Shown piece after piece: positions 1 through 8,118 of a stretch of DNA of 35,026 bases (positions are counted from its first letter, which is position 1; every line of letters begins with the position of its first letter). The DNA is from JADFRG01 sp964590515 (GTDB lineage: Bacteria > Chloroflexota > Anaerolineae > Anaerolineales > E44-bin32). The notes under the pieces are model-generated. The model was not told the DNA's origin. It saw nothing but the letters and a program-made list of their open reading frames with translations, and did no database searches. Location of the stretch: contig CAZPZD010000023.1 in NCBI GenBank assembly GCA_964590515.1, positions 1 through 35,026 on the forward strand, given 5' to 3'. The translations under genes and the position numbers were made by a program.

Positions 1-679
1 GGATCATCCCTGCAGGCGTTCCAGTCTGGACAAGTGGCCTTGCCAAGTAACCATTGTGAAGCTCGACAAAGAACCGTATCAATGAAGCAGTCTCGGTGAA
101 GCAACGTTCGGGCATTTCAAGTGGCATCGCCCACTGGTTTCCAAGGTGAAGGAGCAGGTTGCGTTTCTCCGCGGCCTCGGCAGCAAACCCCATCGTCGCT
201 GAGTAGTCGGTGCCTGAGCTTGCACTCACGTGACTGACTGCATCCTTCCACTTGACACCTACAAGCGCAGGAAAGAGGGTGTCGATCCTTCGCCTTGTGC
301 CCTTATTGTCCGTGAGAAGCTTCTCTTGAATGGGAGGAGGGATGGAGAGTCTTGCCATGTAGCGCTGGAGGAAATGCTGAAGCAGCACTTCCGCAAGGGT
401 GCAGAAGAAAACGAGCAAGGCGAACTGGTGGCTTTCGGGGATTGGGATAGCGACTCCTGGATCGGGCGCGTCGAGCTCCGGAAGGGGGTGGAGTTCACCA
501 ATCAGGTCGCCAACCGTTGGGATTGGTAGAGCGAAATACCTGAGTCCTCCGGGGCTAGGGACGTTGCATCTGGGGCACGGATAACCAACCTGTGTTCGCT
601 GGGAGTCTCTGTCGATGAATTCGCAGGACTGGCAGATATAGAAGCCGAGTATATGGTCAGACCAGGACTGGCGCGACAC
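1..679 (-). CDS. Hypothetical zinc-ribbon protein, 3' end cut by window edge
   Basis: A leftward reading frame stays open from a GTG at 679 to the window edge (about 226 codons, no stop reached). An AGGA lies about 9 bases upstream of the GTG, and an in-frame stop lies just before that, so this start is the likely one. Near residues 16-40 there are two Cys pairs, CQSC and CPRC, spaced like a rubredoxin-type zinc ribbon. The middle has a hydrophobic segment (FALLVFFCTLAEVLLQHFL). The rest is mixed and looks globular. I do not recognise the family, and no function is claimed. The rightward frame at 230-529 on the other strand is a shadow. The region looks less GC-rich than its neighbours, which would fit acquired accessory DNA, but no mobility gene is seen. 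Confidence 0.6.
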   Translation of the reverse strand, partial: MSRQSWSDHILGFYICQSCEFIDRDSQRTQVGYPCPRCNVPSPGGLRYFALPIPTVGDLIGELHPLPELDAPDPGVAIPIPESHQFALLVFFCTLAEVLLQHFLQRYMARLSIPPPIQEKLLTDNKGTRRRIDTLFPALVGVKWKDAVSHVSASSGTDYSATMGFAAEAAEKRNLLLHLGNQWAMPLEMPERCFTETASLIRFFVELHNGYLARPLVQTGTPAGMI

Positions 680-893
680 TTGTTCCCGTCCTATTCACGC
701 GTCCTTGCCCGCTGCCTAACTAATACTTAGACCACATCCGCCAAGTATAGCCCTGCTCCCAAGGGTGTTATCCGGTGAAATCCGGCCATATCACCCCCGC
801 GGGGGATGTGTAGGGGATGGATTTGCACCAATGTGGCGGCACAGGGTGTTTATGCAATGTGGGGCCCGGGCCAGCGGCACAAATCGCATCAAC

Positions 894-2111
894 CTAGGAT
901 ATCCCCGCGTCCTTCAGAGTTCGCCGCTTCGCCAGTCGTCTATCCTGCTGTTCATGGATCTCCCGCACGTGGCCAACCTTCTCTTCGATCGCGGCTGATA
1001 GCCAGCGCGCACCGTTCTCCGCGGTCGCGAGCGATCCCGCGCCGTAGGCCCCAGTCTGAGTGTCATCTTCCCAGGGAGGATTCGCAATCAGCTCTCCCCC
1101 CTCGACCCAATCCATGTAGTAGTTCTCGGTGGCAATGAAGTCGATCTCGTCCACCGCCCGCTCCATGCGGCACAGGTCGGGGCGCAGGTGCAGCATCAGA
1201 GCGGTCTCCAGCTCGCAGGCGTGCCCCATGCCGCCGCGCTTCGATCGGCGATGCTGCTCGAGAGCCCGGACCCCGATCTTTCCGGAAGTGTGAAGGTAAG
1301 CTGTCGCAGTAAAGGCAGTTGGGAATCGCTCACCGGCGTACTTGACCACGTTCACCAGGAACGAGACATTGCCTCCGTGGCCGCTCATGAGGTAAATGCG
1401 ATCACTGCCGGCCTCGATGAGCCGCTCGATCACCGACAGTTGAAAATCCTCGAAAGCCCGGCCACCCATATTGAACGTTCCCGCGAAAGACTTTCGGTGG
1501 GTGCTGACCCCGTATGGGAGCGTCGGAAGTGCAATAGCTTCCCCCGGGATCTGGTCAGCGACGCCCTGGGCGATGGCCTCGATGATCACGCTATCGGTGT
1601 TCATGGGGAGGTGGAGTCCATGCTGCTCGGTGTGGCCCACCGGGATGAGCACGACGCGTTCGCGGTTAGGCTGCAGCGAGCGGCGCTCAGGGGCTGATGG
1701 GGACGGCATCACGAGCGATTCGACCGAGGTCGGTAGACGGATCCGATCCGTCGGACACAAAACTGCGATCCGCTGGAAGCCTTCCTCGAGTGGTGCGCTC
1801 AGGATCCCGGCCAGCGCTCGCTCAAACACTTCAGGCGCCACCGGCAGCAGGCTCCCGGCCCAGCCGAAGGGAAGCGCCGGCAGCCAGCATAGCGGCCCGG
1901 CCCCGATCCGCCGCAAGACCTCCTCTGAGTCGTAGCCGGCCCCGAGCGGGAGTACGAGGGTGGTGTCCCGCGGCAGGGCGGCGACCTCCGGCCAGGTAAG
2001 GCGGCCGTAATTGAACCCTACATCAGATGCCAATCGAGGCAGCGCTCCAGGGGTTGTTGAATCCGAATATCGTGCACCTACATCGCATACGAGTGAAAGG
2101 ACGCGCCGCAC
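894..2111 (-). CDS. Creatininase-family metal hydrolase with degenerate N-terminal repeat
   Basis: The C-terminal two thirds (about residues 150-390) is a creatininase-type amidohydrolase. The metal-site motif GHTEQHG is at about 159-165, Asp in NTD follows at about 173, SGHGGN is at about 243-248, and an HACELET segment supplies further ligands. Family members cleave cyclic or linear amides (creatinine, formamides, mycofactocin precursor peptide); the substrate here is unknown. The first 140 residues read like a shrunken second creatininase domain (LTWPEVAALP...LPLGA) that has lost the EQHG metal ligands. The GTG start at 2111 overlaps the end of the upstream C45 gene by 34 bases and has no clear ribosome site. 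A TTG at 2033 with GGAG 11 bases upstream is a credible shorter start. It is probably cotranscribed with the acylase-like gene upstream. Confidence 0.85.
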   Translation of the reverse strand: MRRVLSLVCDVGARYSDSTTPGALPRLASDVGFNYGRLTWPEVAALPRDTTLVLPLGAGYDSEEVLRRIGAGPLCWLPALPFGWAGSLLPVAPEVFERALAGILSAPLEEGFQRIAVLCPTDRIRLPTSVESLVMPSPSAPERRSLQPNRERVVLIPVGHTEQHGLHLPMNTDSVIIEAIAQGVADQIPGEAIALPTLPYGVSTHRKSFAGTFNMGGRAFEDFQLSVIERLIEAGSDRIYLMSGHGGNVSFLVNVVKYAGERFPTAFTATAYLHTSGKIGVRALEQHRRSKRGGMGHACELETALMLHLRPDLCRMERAVDEIDFIATENYYMDWVEGGELIANPPWEDDTQTGAYGAGSLATAENGARWLSAAIEEKVGHVREIHEQQDRRLAKRRTLKDAGIS

Positions 2112-3118
2112 GGTTGGCCGCGGCCGACGTGCAGGGTCATTTCGGTGAGATCGATGATCACCGAGGCGATCGTCGCGTACTGATCGAGCGGGGCCTGAGA
2201 TTCCTGGAGGTGGGAGCAGATGCTGCTCGGTGAGTTGTGATGGTCTGCCAGGATGCGGACCAGGCTTCCGCGGGAGTGCGGCCGCCCCGCGTACAACAGC
2301 TCGGTGGCTCGTTCGTAGCGCAGGCGCGAACGACCCAAACCCGCCGGATCTCGCTCGACCTCCTGCATCCCAGGGTCGAGATAGTGATTAGTGTGGACGA
2401 GGGCGCCGGCCAGCGAAGGGAGGATTGCATGCCGACGCGCAGAAGCTTCGAGGGATAGGATGTCCCCTTCTCGGTTGACGACCAGATGGTTGTAACCGGC
2501 TTCCCGATCGGGGTGGGCGGCCCGGCGGGCCGCCTCGACCAGATCGCCCGCCGCAAGCACGGAACGAGCCACGAAAGCTCGCGGTACGCCAAACCGGGAG
2601 TCGTTGGGATAGACCGAGTTACAGCACTGGGCGAGGCCGGCCGAGTTGAGACCGATGGCTGGCAGCAGTCCTCCATAGGTCAGCGCCAGGAATGCCGGCT
2701 CGCGCTCCGGCTCGGCGTGGATCAAGTAGAGGGTGAGCTCGTCCTGCGGCCACCAGTCTTCGTTGTGAGCGAGCAGCACGTGCCGGTCGTTGGTCCACTC
2801 CGGACCGAGCGCCAGGCTTGTGCACTTCAGATGCAGCGCGTCACTGACGATGGCCTCCATGCAGTTGAGCGCCAGCAGGTCGTCGAGCTCCGCGCCGGCA
2901 CCCTCGGCCATTCCGTGCAGCTCTTCGAGGTAGGTATTTGGTGCAAAGCGGGCGTACTGGCGAGAATGAGAAACAGCCTCAGCCCAGCTCAGTTTCAAAC
3001 GATCCTGGCTGGTCTCAATGAGCTGCCGATAGCTTGTGAGCATTCGTAGAATCAACGGAGCCGCGGCCTCTCCGATCTGACGGCCGCGCACCCGCGGTGC
3101 GCCGCGGGCGCGGACCAC
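2078..3118 (-). CDS. C45-family (acyl-CoA:6-APA acyltransferase-like) Ntn hydrolase
   Basis: The 346-residue product matches the C45/IAT-like branch of Ntn hydrolases, which self-cleave before a nucleophilic Cys and hydrolyse or transfer acyl groups on amides. The N-terminus has the family signature GAPRVRGRQIGE. A helical region 20-90 follows, then KCTSLAL, where Cys99 is the predicted post-cleavage nucleophile, and a beta-rich core with HNEDWW and YNHLVVN. Length is normal for the family. The start is GTG at 3118; there is no ATG in frame upstream. The gene is followed by, and overlaps, the creatininase-like gene, so the pair may act on related amide substrates. Substrate is not predictable from the sequence. 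Confidence 0.85.
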   Translation of the reverse strand: MVRARGAPRVRGRQIGEAAAPLILRMLTSYRQLIETSQDRLKLSWAEAVSHSRQYARFAPNTYLEELHGMAEGAGAELDDLLALNCMEAIVSDALHLKCTSLALGPEWTNDRHVLLAHNEDWWPQDELTLYLIHAEPEREPAFLALTYGGLLPAIGLNSAGLAQCCNSVYPNDSRFGVPRAFVARSVLAAGDLVEAARRAAHPDREAGYNHLVVNREGDILSLEASARRHAILPSLAGALVHTNHYLDPGMQEVERDPAGLGRSRLRYERATELLYAGRPHSRGSLVRILADHHNSPSSICSHLQESQAPLDQYATIASVIIDLTEMTLHVGRGQPCGASFHSYAM

Positions 3119-3196
3119 CAGGAGCTCAGAGGTTTCAGTTGGGGGAACTAGACCGGGTTGGTGGATGGCTTGGCGACCCCCGGATGACCGGTCCGG

Positions 3197-3814
3197 TTAT
3201 GGGCAGAACGCCGAAATCGGCTCCCCGGCGCTCAGCTGGCCGAGCACGGCCCGGGTCTGGTTGATGTGTTCGGTCAGCTCGGGGGAGGGGGCCCGGCCGG
3301 CCTGGGTCTGCAATGCGTTCAGCCGATGGGTATACATGTTGCGGGCGAGGGTCCGGCAATTGCCTCCGGCCTGGATCCGATCGCGCACCAGGCTCTCAGA
3401 CTTCTCGTTGGCAGACTGAGCGGCCGCCGAATCCCCTTGAGCCAGCAGCAAGGCGGCCTTCTGTTCCTGGTAGCTCCAATCGCTGGGTCTGGCACTGATC
3501 GCCGCGTCAATCTTCTTCAAGTCTCCTTCTTCTGCACCCTGCTTGGCCAAACGGTCGGCGTCTTCCAAGCCTTTGACGACCAGACCCGCCTCCAAAGCTG
3601 CCGCAGCCTGCGGATCGCTGGAAGGATTTGCCATCAACAGGCCAATACCGATGAGATCGGGATTCCCTGCGGAGTCGAGCAGCCCTTTTTCGGCCGCCCA
3701 TTCCTTCGCAAGGCCCGTAATGAAGGCGAGGTCGTCCTCGGTGCAGGCGGTCAGCAGCGGCATTGCGAAGATAAGCACGACGAGCAGGCGAGCGAGAGGC
3801 CCTCGAGTGCCCAC
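3197..3814 (-). CDS. Predicted lipoprotein, unknown function
   Basis: The product has 205 residues. It starts with a charged stretch, a hydrophobic core (LLVVLIFAMPLLTAC) and a lipobox ending in Cys followed by TEDD, so it is predicted to be lipid-anchored outside the membrane. The mature part is helical, with Ala-rich repeats suggestive of TPR-like helices (about residues 60-160), and ends in a short tail with two further Cys. The start is GTG at 3814, only two bases after the stop of the upstream membrane-protein gene, so the two are probably translated together. The frame remains open further upstream to 4381, but that extension overlaps the membrane protein in another frame and is rejected. 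Family not recognised. Confidence 0.75.
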   Translation of the reverse strand: MGTRGPLARLLVVLIFAMPLLTACTEDDLAFITGLAKEWAAEKGLLDSAGNPDLIGIGLLMANPSSDPQAAAALEAGLVVKGLEDADRLAKQGAEEGDLKKIDAAISARPSDWSYQEQKAALLLAQGDSAAAQSANEKSESLVRDRIQAGGNCRTLARNMYTHRLNALQTQAGRAPSPELTEHINQTRAVLGQLSAGEPISAFCP

Positions 3815-3816
3815 GC

Positions 3817-4455
3817 TCAGTTGCCCTCCTGCAGCAGCGCAAGTGCGTCCTGTACGTTCAGGGTCGGGAATCCGATGTCGACGTCTTTCAACACTTGCTT
3901 GCGGGTCAGCTGTCCCTGGGAATAGGCCTCGAGCGATTCCTGAGAAGCGGTGATCGCCAGCAGGTTCGCGCCGTTCGCGTCCCGGTAGTCGACCGAAACC
4001 CGCTCGATCCCCAACGTTTCCATCCGGTTGTCTTCTCGCATGCGCTGGAGCACGTCCATCAGGACCATCTCGTTGCCGGAAGCTGTCCCGGTCCCGTCGA
4101 AACCGGCGGAACTGTCGAGGGTAATGACCGCGATCTGGCCATCGCTCCCGTTGATGGGGATGACAATGGCTCGCGCCCCGGGGATGCCCGCGTCGATCAG
4201 GATCTGGGTCACCACCTGGCTGGCATATGGATCGGAGGCGCCGGAGTAGAGTTCTTCGGCGCTGGTCCGGAAAAGACCCAGCCGACCCCAGATTCCGGGT
4301 CCAAAGAACACCGCGACCAGCACGCAGCAAGACAGCAGTCCGCCGAACCCCAGGCAGCCGGCGCATCCCCAGCGGCGCCAACGAGATCGCGGTTGGGCCG
4401 CACTCGGTTGGGGCGGGGTGGGTGTCTGGGGCTGTTGTGGAGCGACGTTGGACAC
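3817..4455 (-). CDS. Single-pass membrane protein, unknown function
   Basis: The product has 212 residues. The first 25 are Pro/Gln/Thr-rich and end in an Arg/Trp cluster. One Cys- and Gly-rich membrane segment follows at about 30-55. The remaining part (about 60-212) is a soluble domain predicted to be outside, with a DNA-independent look: mixed alpha/beta, including a run of IPINGSDGQIAVITLD. No known catalytic motif is visible. It sits directly upstream of the lipoprotein gene with a two-base gap, so the pair likely forms an envelope complex. The short Pro-rich head is common in membrane proteins of Gram-positive-like and Chloroflexota bacteria. Function unknown. Confidence 0.75.
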   Translation of the reverse strand: MSNVAPQQPQTPTPPQPSAAQPRSRWRRWGCAGCLGFGGLLSCCVLVAVFFGPGIWGRLGLFRTSAEELYSGASDPYASQVVTQILIDAGIPGARAIVIPINGSDGQIAVITLDSSAGFDGTGTASGNEMVLMDVLQRMREDNRMETLGIERVSVDYRDANGANLLAITASQESLEAYSQGQLTRKQVLKDVDIGFPTLNVQDALALLQEGN

Positions 4456-4471
4456 TGGTGGTTTGTATACT

Positions 4472-4484
4472 GTCGGCGGCCGAC
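4472..4484. repeat. Short perfect inverted repeat upstream of YHS gene
   Basis: GTCGGC-G-GCCGAC is a perfect 6-bp inverted repeat with a one-base centre in the 134-bp divergent intergenic region between the membrane-protein gene (ending its start at 4455) and the YHS gene (start 4590). It could be a protein-binding site; such short GC palindromes also occur by chance in DNA of this composition. Confidence 0.3.
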
Positions 4485-4589
4485 TGTGATTCTAAGGCCT
4501 ACAGGAGTGTTCCGACAAGCCCGGCGACCCGATCTTGAGGTGCGGAGCGCCCGGGTCCATGGTAAAACTGGGGTCGGAGAATTGAGACG

Positions 4590-4784
4590 ATGGCTATCGA
4601 TCCGGTCTGTCTGATGGAAGTTGACGAGGCCACCGCGAAGTGGACCTCCGAGTATCAGGGGAAGACCTACTACTTCTGCGCGCCGGGGTGCAAGTTCTCA
4701 TTCGAGGAGGACCCTGAGCAGTATTTGGCCGAAGGCAAGACCGACTCCGATCACGGAGCTCATCACGAGCACCACTCTCACTAG
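4590..4784 (+). CDS. YHS-domain metal-binding protein
   Basis: A 64-residue protein made almost entirely of a YHS domain: DPVCLMEVD at the start, then YYFCAPGCKFSFEEDPEQYL. The domain's two Cys-containing turns are typical of the small metal-binding module found next to copper/heavy-metal ATPases and in oxygenases. The C-terminus is His-rich (DHGAHHEHHSH), giving a second probable metal site. GGAG lies upstream of the ATG at a good distance. It has no metal-transport neighbour here, so its partner is unknown. It may serve as a metal carrier or sensor; this is inference. Confidence 0.85.
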   Translation: MAIDPVCLMEVDEATAKWTSEYQGKTYYFCAPGCKFSFEEDPEQYLAEGKTDSDHGAHHEHHSH

Positions 4785-4798
4785 AGCTTTGAGCCTCG

Positions 4799-4941
4799 CT
4801 ATTCGACCAGGGCCTCTGCGTCGGCGGGGTCCCAACTCAATTCGACCGAGTCGCCCGAGCTGAACCGCGGGACGCCGCTCGAGTTCTGAACCCTCACCAG
4901 CAGACCCTCGCCTACGCGGTGGGCTTGTAGGAGACAGGCTG
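4799..4941 (-). pseudogene. Remnant of ABC transporter ATPase (PotA-like) TOBE C-terminus
   Basis: The reverse strand encodes a tail ending at TAG (4799-4801) that reads ...GEGLLVRVQNSSG then GDSVELSWDPADAEALVE. This resembles the final beta-strands of the TOBE_2 domain at the C-terminus of spermidine/putrescine/iron ABC transporter ATPases, where a GxxVxLSWxPEDAxxL ending is characteristic. No ATPase domain lies upstream: that space is occupied by sppA on the other strand. It therefore looks like the last part of a deleted gene, with the breakpoint near 4920-4970. The call rests on one short motif. Confidence 0.5.
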
Positions 4942-4968
4942 AGCACTCTGTTTTACGGTGTCCGGTAT

Positions 4969-6663
4969 TTGCTGTGGTTGCTCCGCAATCTGCTGTCCAG
5001 CCTGCGGAAACCGCCGGACTACATCACCATCCGTCTGAGCGGCGCTTATTCGGAATTCGAGCCGCCTCCCGGCAATTTCATATTGCGGCGGATCCGCCCC
5101 GCGAAACCCAGTCTGGCAGACTTGGCCAGGCAGTTTCGGACGATTGCCGCGGATCGCCGGGTGCAGGGCGTCGTGCTGCTGCTGCGCGATCTGGAACTGC
5201 CACAGGCCGGCCTCGAATCGCTCGCGGAGCTCGTCGCCGAACTTCGGGAAGCCGGGAAGCGAGTGGTCACATGGGCGAGCACCTATTCCGCCGGCAGCTA
5301 CCAGATCGCGGCGGGAACCGACGAAATTCTGCTTCAAGAAGATGGCTGGATCGATCCGCTCGGGATTTCCAGGACGTACTCCTTCCTGGGCGAAACTCTC
5401 CAAAGAATCGGCCTGCAAGCCGACTTTCTCGCCATCGCCCCTCATAAATCCGCGCCAGACACTTTCATGCGCAAGGACATGTCCGAGGAAGCCCGGGAGA
5501 TGGCGACCTGGCTGATGGATTCCGCCTATCAGGAGCGAATTGCCGCCCTGGCGGCCGGCCGCGGGATCGGCCGGGTTGAGGCAGAAGCGCTCGTGGATGC
5601 CAGTCCGTTCTCGGATCTAAGCGCGCTGGAAGTCGGCGCGGTTGACGGGCTGCTCAGCGAGGAGCAGCTCCCCACCCATCTGGGCGGAGATCACGGCCCG
5701 GTACGGTTGAAGAGCTGGGAGGCAGCCCGTTCCACTCTGCGCCGGCTGCCTCCAATCCGCTCCGGTAAGTACATTGCCTTGATCCCGGTCGAAGGCACGA
5801 TCATGAATGGAGAGAGTGGTCGCCCGCCCTTCCGGCCTCCGATCCCGGTCCCAATCCTGCTGGATGCGCGGGCTGGAGACCTGACCGTCGTGCAGGCGGC
5901 CCGAACGGCACTGGCCGATCGGCGCGCCGCAGCCGTGGTGGTGTACGTCAACTCGCCCGGAGGAGTTTCGTCGGCCTCCGAAGCGATGCGCTCCGCGCTG
6001 GCTCGGATCGAACCGACCAAGCCCTTGATTATCAGTATGGGACCGCTGGCCGCCTCCGGCGGCTATATGGTCGCGACCGCCGGGCGACTCATTTTCGCCC
6101 AACCCAGCACCATCACTGGATCGATCGGCGTCTTCTCTGGGAAGTTTGCCGCGGGAGGCTTTCTGGATCGAGTGCTGGTCGGCAGAGAGACGATCTCCCG
6201 GGGACGGCACTCGCGGATCTTCGATTTGGAGACACCGTTCTCTCCCGAGGAGCGAGAGCTGGTTTTGGGGTTCGTACGGCGAAGTTACCAATTGTTCCTG
6301 GAAACCGTAGCCACGAGCCGGGAGCTGGCAGTTGAGACGGTTGAAGCCATCGGCGGTGGGCGGGTGTGGACCGGCCGACAGGCGCTGGAAAAGGGATTGG
6401 TCGACGAACTTGGCGGGCTGGATCGGGCGGTGAGCAGGGCCCGCCAGCTGGCTGGCTTGGCTGCGAATGCGCCGGTCGTGATCATCCAACCCGGGAAGCA
6501 GCCGATCGCTCCCTCCAGCTCGACCGCAGCGGCCCTGGGCCACCTGCTGGCCGGCACGCTGCCCGAGCACTCCTTGGGTGCGGCCCTGGACTACATCCTA
6601 GAAGGACTGCGGCTGTTCAATCGAGCGAAATCGCACTCCATGCTGCTGCTAGTGACCGAATAG
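4969..6663 (+). CDS. sppA: Signal peptide peptidase SppA, long form
   Basis: Serine protease of the S49 family, 564 residues, with the tandem-domain layout of the 67-kDa type. The N-terminal domain carries the catalytic Lys in APHKSAPDTF (Lys160). The C-terminal domain carries the nucleophile Ser in AASGGY (Ser363). The expected helix after STITGSIGVFSGK and the later WTGRQALEKGLVDELGG are also present. It digests leftover signal peptides and membrane fragments at the cytoplasmic membrane; the N-terminus has a short hydrophobic segment (LLWLLRNLLSSL). The start is unsure: TTG at 4969 has no good ribosome site, while GGAG at 4929-4932 would suit an in-frame CTG at 4939, and the hydrophobic segment would then be longer. 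The MEMO-AMMECR1 gene follows directly. Confidence 0.93.
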   Translation: MLWLLRNLLSSLRKPPDYITIRLSGAYSEFEPPPGNFILRRIRPAKPSLADLARQFRTIAADRRVQGVVLLLRDLELPQAGLESLAELVAELREAGKRVVTWASTYSAGSYQIAAGTDEILLQEDGWIDPLGISRTYSFLGETLQRIGLQADFLAIAPHKSAPDTFMRKDMSEEAREMATWLMDSAYQERIAALAAGRGIGRVEAEALVDASPFSDLSALEVGAVDGLLSEEQLPTHLGGDHGPVRLKSWEAARSTLRRLPPIRSGKYIALIPVEGTIMNGESGRPPFRPPIPVPILLDARAGDLTVVQAARTALADRRAAAVVVYVNSPGGVSSASEAMRSALARIEPTKPLIISMGPLAASGGYMVATAGRLIFAQPSTITGSIGVFSGKFAAGGFLDRVLVGRETISRGRHSRIFDLETPFSPEERELVLGFVRRSYQLFLETVATSRELAVETVEAIGGGRVWTGRQALEKGLVDELGGLDRAVSRARQLAGLAANAPVVIIQPGKQPIAPSSSTAAALGHLLAGTLPEHSLGAALDYILEGLRLFNRAKSHSMLLLVTE

Positions 6664-8063
6664 CGACCACTTGGATTCGGCCGCCGGCCGTGGCCGGCAC
6701 CTGGTACCCGGATCAGGCCGACGAGCTGGCGGCCAGCGTGGACGGCTACCTGGCGGGAGTCAAGCGGCTGGACGGGTCGCCCCTGGGTCTGATCGTCCCC
6801 CACGCCGGTTACCGTTACTCGGGAGCGATTGCGGCCGCCGGGTTCAAGCAGCTGAGCGGGGCGCAGATTCACACGGCAGTCGTGATCGCCGCCGACCATC
6901 AGCCCCCGCTGTCCCGCCCGATTTCGGTGTGGTCGAGGGGTGGGTTCGAGACCCCGCTCGGAGTGCTTCCGGTAGACGAACGGACCGCCGGCCGGTTGAT
7001 TGCACATGATGCGCGGATCCAATTCGACCCGGACAGCCATGCGTTCGAGCATCCGATCGAGATCGAACTTCCCTTCCTCAAACGCGTGCTGCCCGATTGT
7101 CGGATCGTGCCAATTCTGATGATGAGCGACGCGGACGATGCAACCGTCGACCTGTTGGCAGAGGCCTTGCTCGCCGTCCTACCGGAAGCCGGGGTTGTGC
7201 TGATCGCCAGCTCCGATCTGTCCCATTACCCATCCTACGACGATGCGGTTCGGATCGATCGGACTACCCTCGGCGCCATCGAGCTTGGCGATCCTCGATT
7301 GGTGAGGCAGTCGATCCGGCGCACGATGGAAGGGGGTGTCCGAGGCTTGGCTACCTGTGCCTGCGGCGAAGCCCCGATTCTGGTGACGATGAAGGTCGCC
7401 CAGGCACGCGGCGCCACGAACGTAACCCAGCTTGACTACGCCAACTCCGGAGACATCGAGGTCGATCGTCGGGGCCAGGTCGTCGGTTACGGGGCGGTGA
7501 TGTTCTGGCGCTACCAGCCTCCCAGGCTAAGTCTCGCCCAAAAGCAACTGCTCTTGAGGGTCGCCCGGTCGGCGGCCGAATGTGAGGCCAGAAAGTTGCC
7601 CGCCCCCGAGACAGCAACCGAGGATCCCGTGCTGCGGCGGCTGAGTGCAGTGTTCGTGACCCTCCGGGTGCGGGGCGAGCTGCGAGGATGTATCGGCCAG
7701 TTGAGGGCCGACACCGAGCTCTACCAGGCGGTCGCAGAGAAGTCCATTGCGGCGGCCTCGGCCGACGCCCGTTTCCCATCGCTCGGCGAGGACGAGCTGG
7801 CCAAGCTGACCGTGGAGATCTCCCTCCTGTCCCCGCTCCAGCGGGTGGCCGAACCGGAAGAGATCGAGATTGGCAAACACGGCCTGGCGATCTTCGACCA
7901 AGGAAAAAAGGGAGTCTTGCTACCTAAAGTGGCAACCGAGCGCGGCTGGGGACCCCGCGAGCTATTGGAAAACACTTGTCTGAAGGCCGGCCTGCCGGCA
8001 GATGGGTGGAAGAGGCAGGCGGCGGTTTACCGGTTCGAGACCCTCGAAATCGTGGAGGCTTGA
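6660..8063 (+). CDS. MEMO1-AMMECR1 fusion (AmmeMemoRadiSam proteins B and A)
   Basis: One frame joins two conserved domains. About residues 1-275 are MEMO-like (RPPAVAGTWYP, VPHAGYRYSG, SSDLSHY, CACGEAPI), a family related to nonheme-iron dioxygenases. About 290-465 are AMMECR1 with its hallmark LRGCIG. In many bacteria and archaea these are separate proteins of the AmmeMemoRadiSam set with a radical SAM partner; that partner is not in this window. The biochemical role of the set is not settled. Oddly, there is no ATG, GTG or TTG in frame between 6366 and 6690, although the conserved domain begins at about 6675. Initiation at ATA 6660 (overlapping the sppA stop), at ATT 6675, or at GTG 6690 (losing RPPAV) are the options. 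The coordinate given is therefore approximate at the 5' end. Confidence 0.85.
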   Translation: MATTWIRPPAVAGTWYPDQADELAASVDGYLAGVKRLDGSPLGLIVPHAGYRYSGAIAAAGFKQLSGAQIHTAVVIAADHQPPLSRPISVWSRGGFETPLGVLPVDERTAGRLIAHDARIQFDPDSHAFEHPIEIELPFLKRVLPDCRIVPILMMSDADDATVDLLAEALLAVLPEAGVVLIASSDLSHYPSYDDAVRIDRTTLGAIELGDPRLVRQSIRRTMEGGVRGLATCACGEAPILVTMKVAQARGATNVTQLDYANSGDIEVDRRGQVVGYGAVMFWRYQPPRLSLAQKQLLLRVARSAAECEARKLPAPETATEDPVLRRLSAVFVTLRVRGELRGCIGQLRADTELYQAVAEKSIAAASADARFPSLGEDELAKLTVEISLLSPLQRVAEPEEIEIGKHGLAIFDQGKKGVLLPKVATERGWGPRELLENTCLKAGLPADGWKRQAAVYRFETLEIVEA

Positions 8064-8088
8064 CACGCTTCGTGGGTCCCCGTAGGAT
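8060..8088 (+). promoter_or_regulatory. Sigma70-type promoter for lapA-like/site-2 protease pair
   Basis: TTGACA at 8060-8065, a 17-base spacer, then TAGGAT at 8083-8088. It lies 31 bases before the LapA-domain start and overlaps the end of the preceding gene. The -35 box matches the consensus perfectly and the -10 box at five of six bases. Confidence 0.7.
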
Positions 8089-8118
8089 GGGCAAACTCTA
8101 CTCTCAGGAGGAGACTCC

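Noticed and set aside
230..529. Rightward 99-codon frame near the left edge
   Set aside because: It is the shadow of the longer leftward frame with Cys pairs and a ribosome site.
794..805. CCCCCGCGGGGG palindrome as a terminator
   Set aside because: It has no loop and no T-run; chance is likely in GC-rich DNA.
3197..4381. A single 394-codon leftward frame
   Set aside because: Its first 190 codons overlap a better membrane-protein frame and look like Arg/Pro-rich shadow; the lipoprotein signal begins at GTG 3814.
4441..4589. Promoter with TATACT upstream of the YHS gene
   Set aside because: The nearest -35-like word (TTGGAC) is only 12 bases away, too close for a sigma70 promoter.
6366..6659. 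N-terminal extension of the MEMO-AMMECR1 protein from GTG 6366
   Set aside because: It lies inside sppA in another frame and reads as low-complexity Gly/Arg/Ala, unlike either family.
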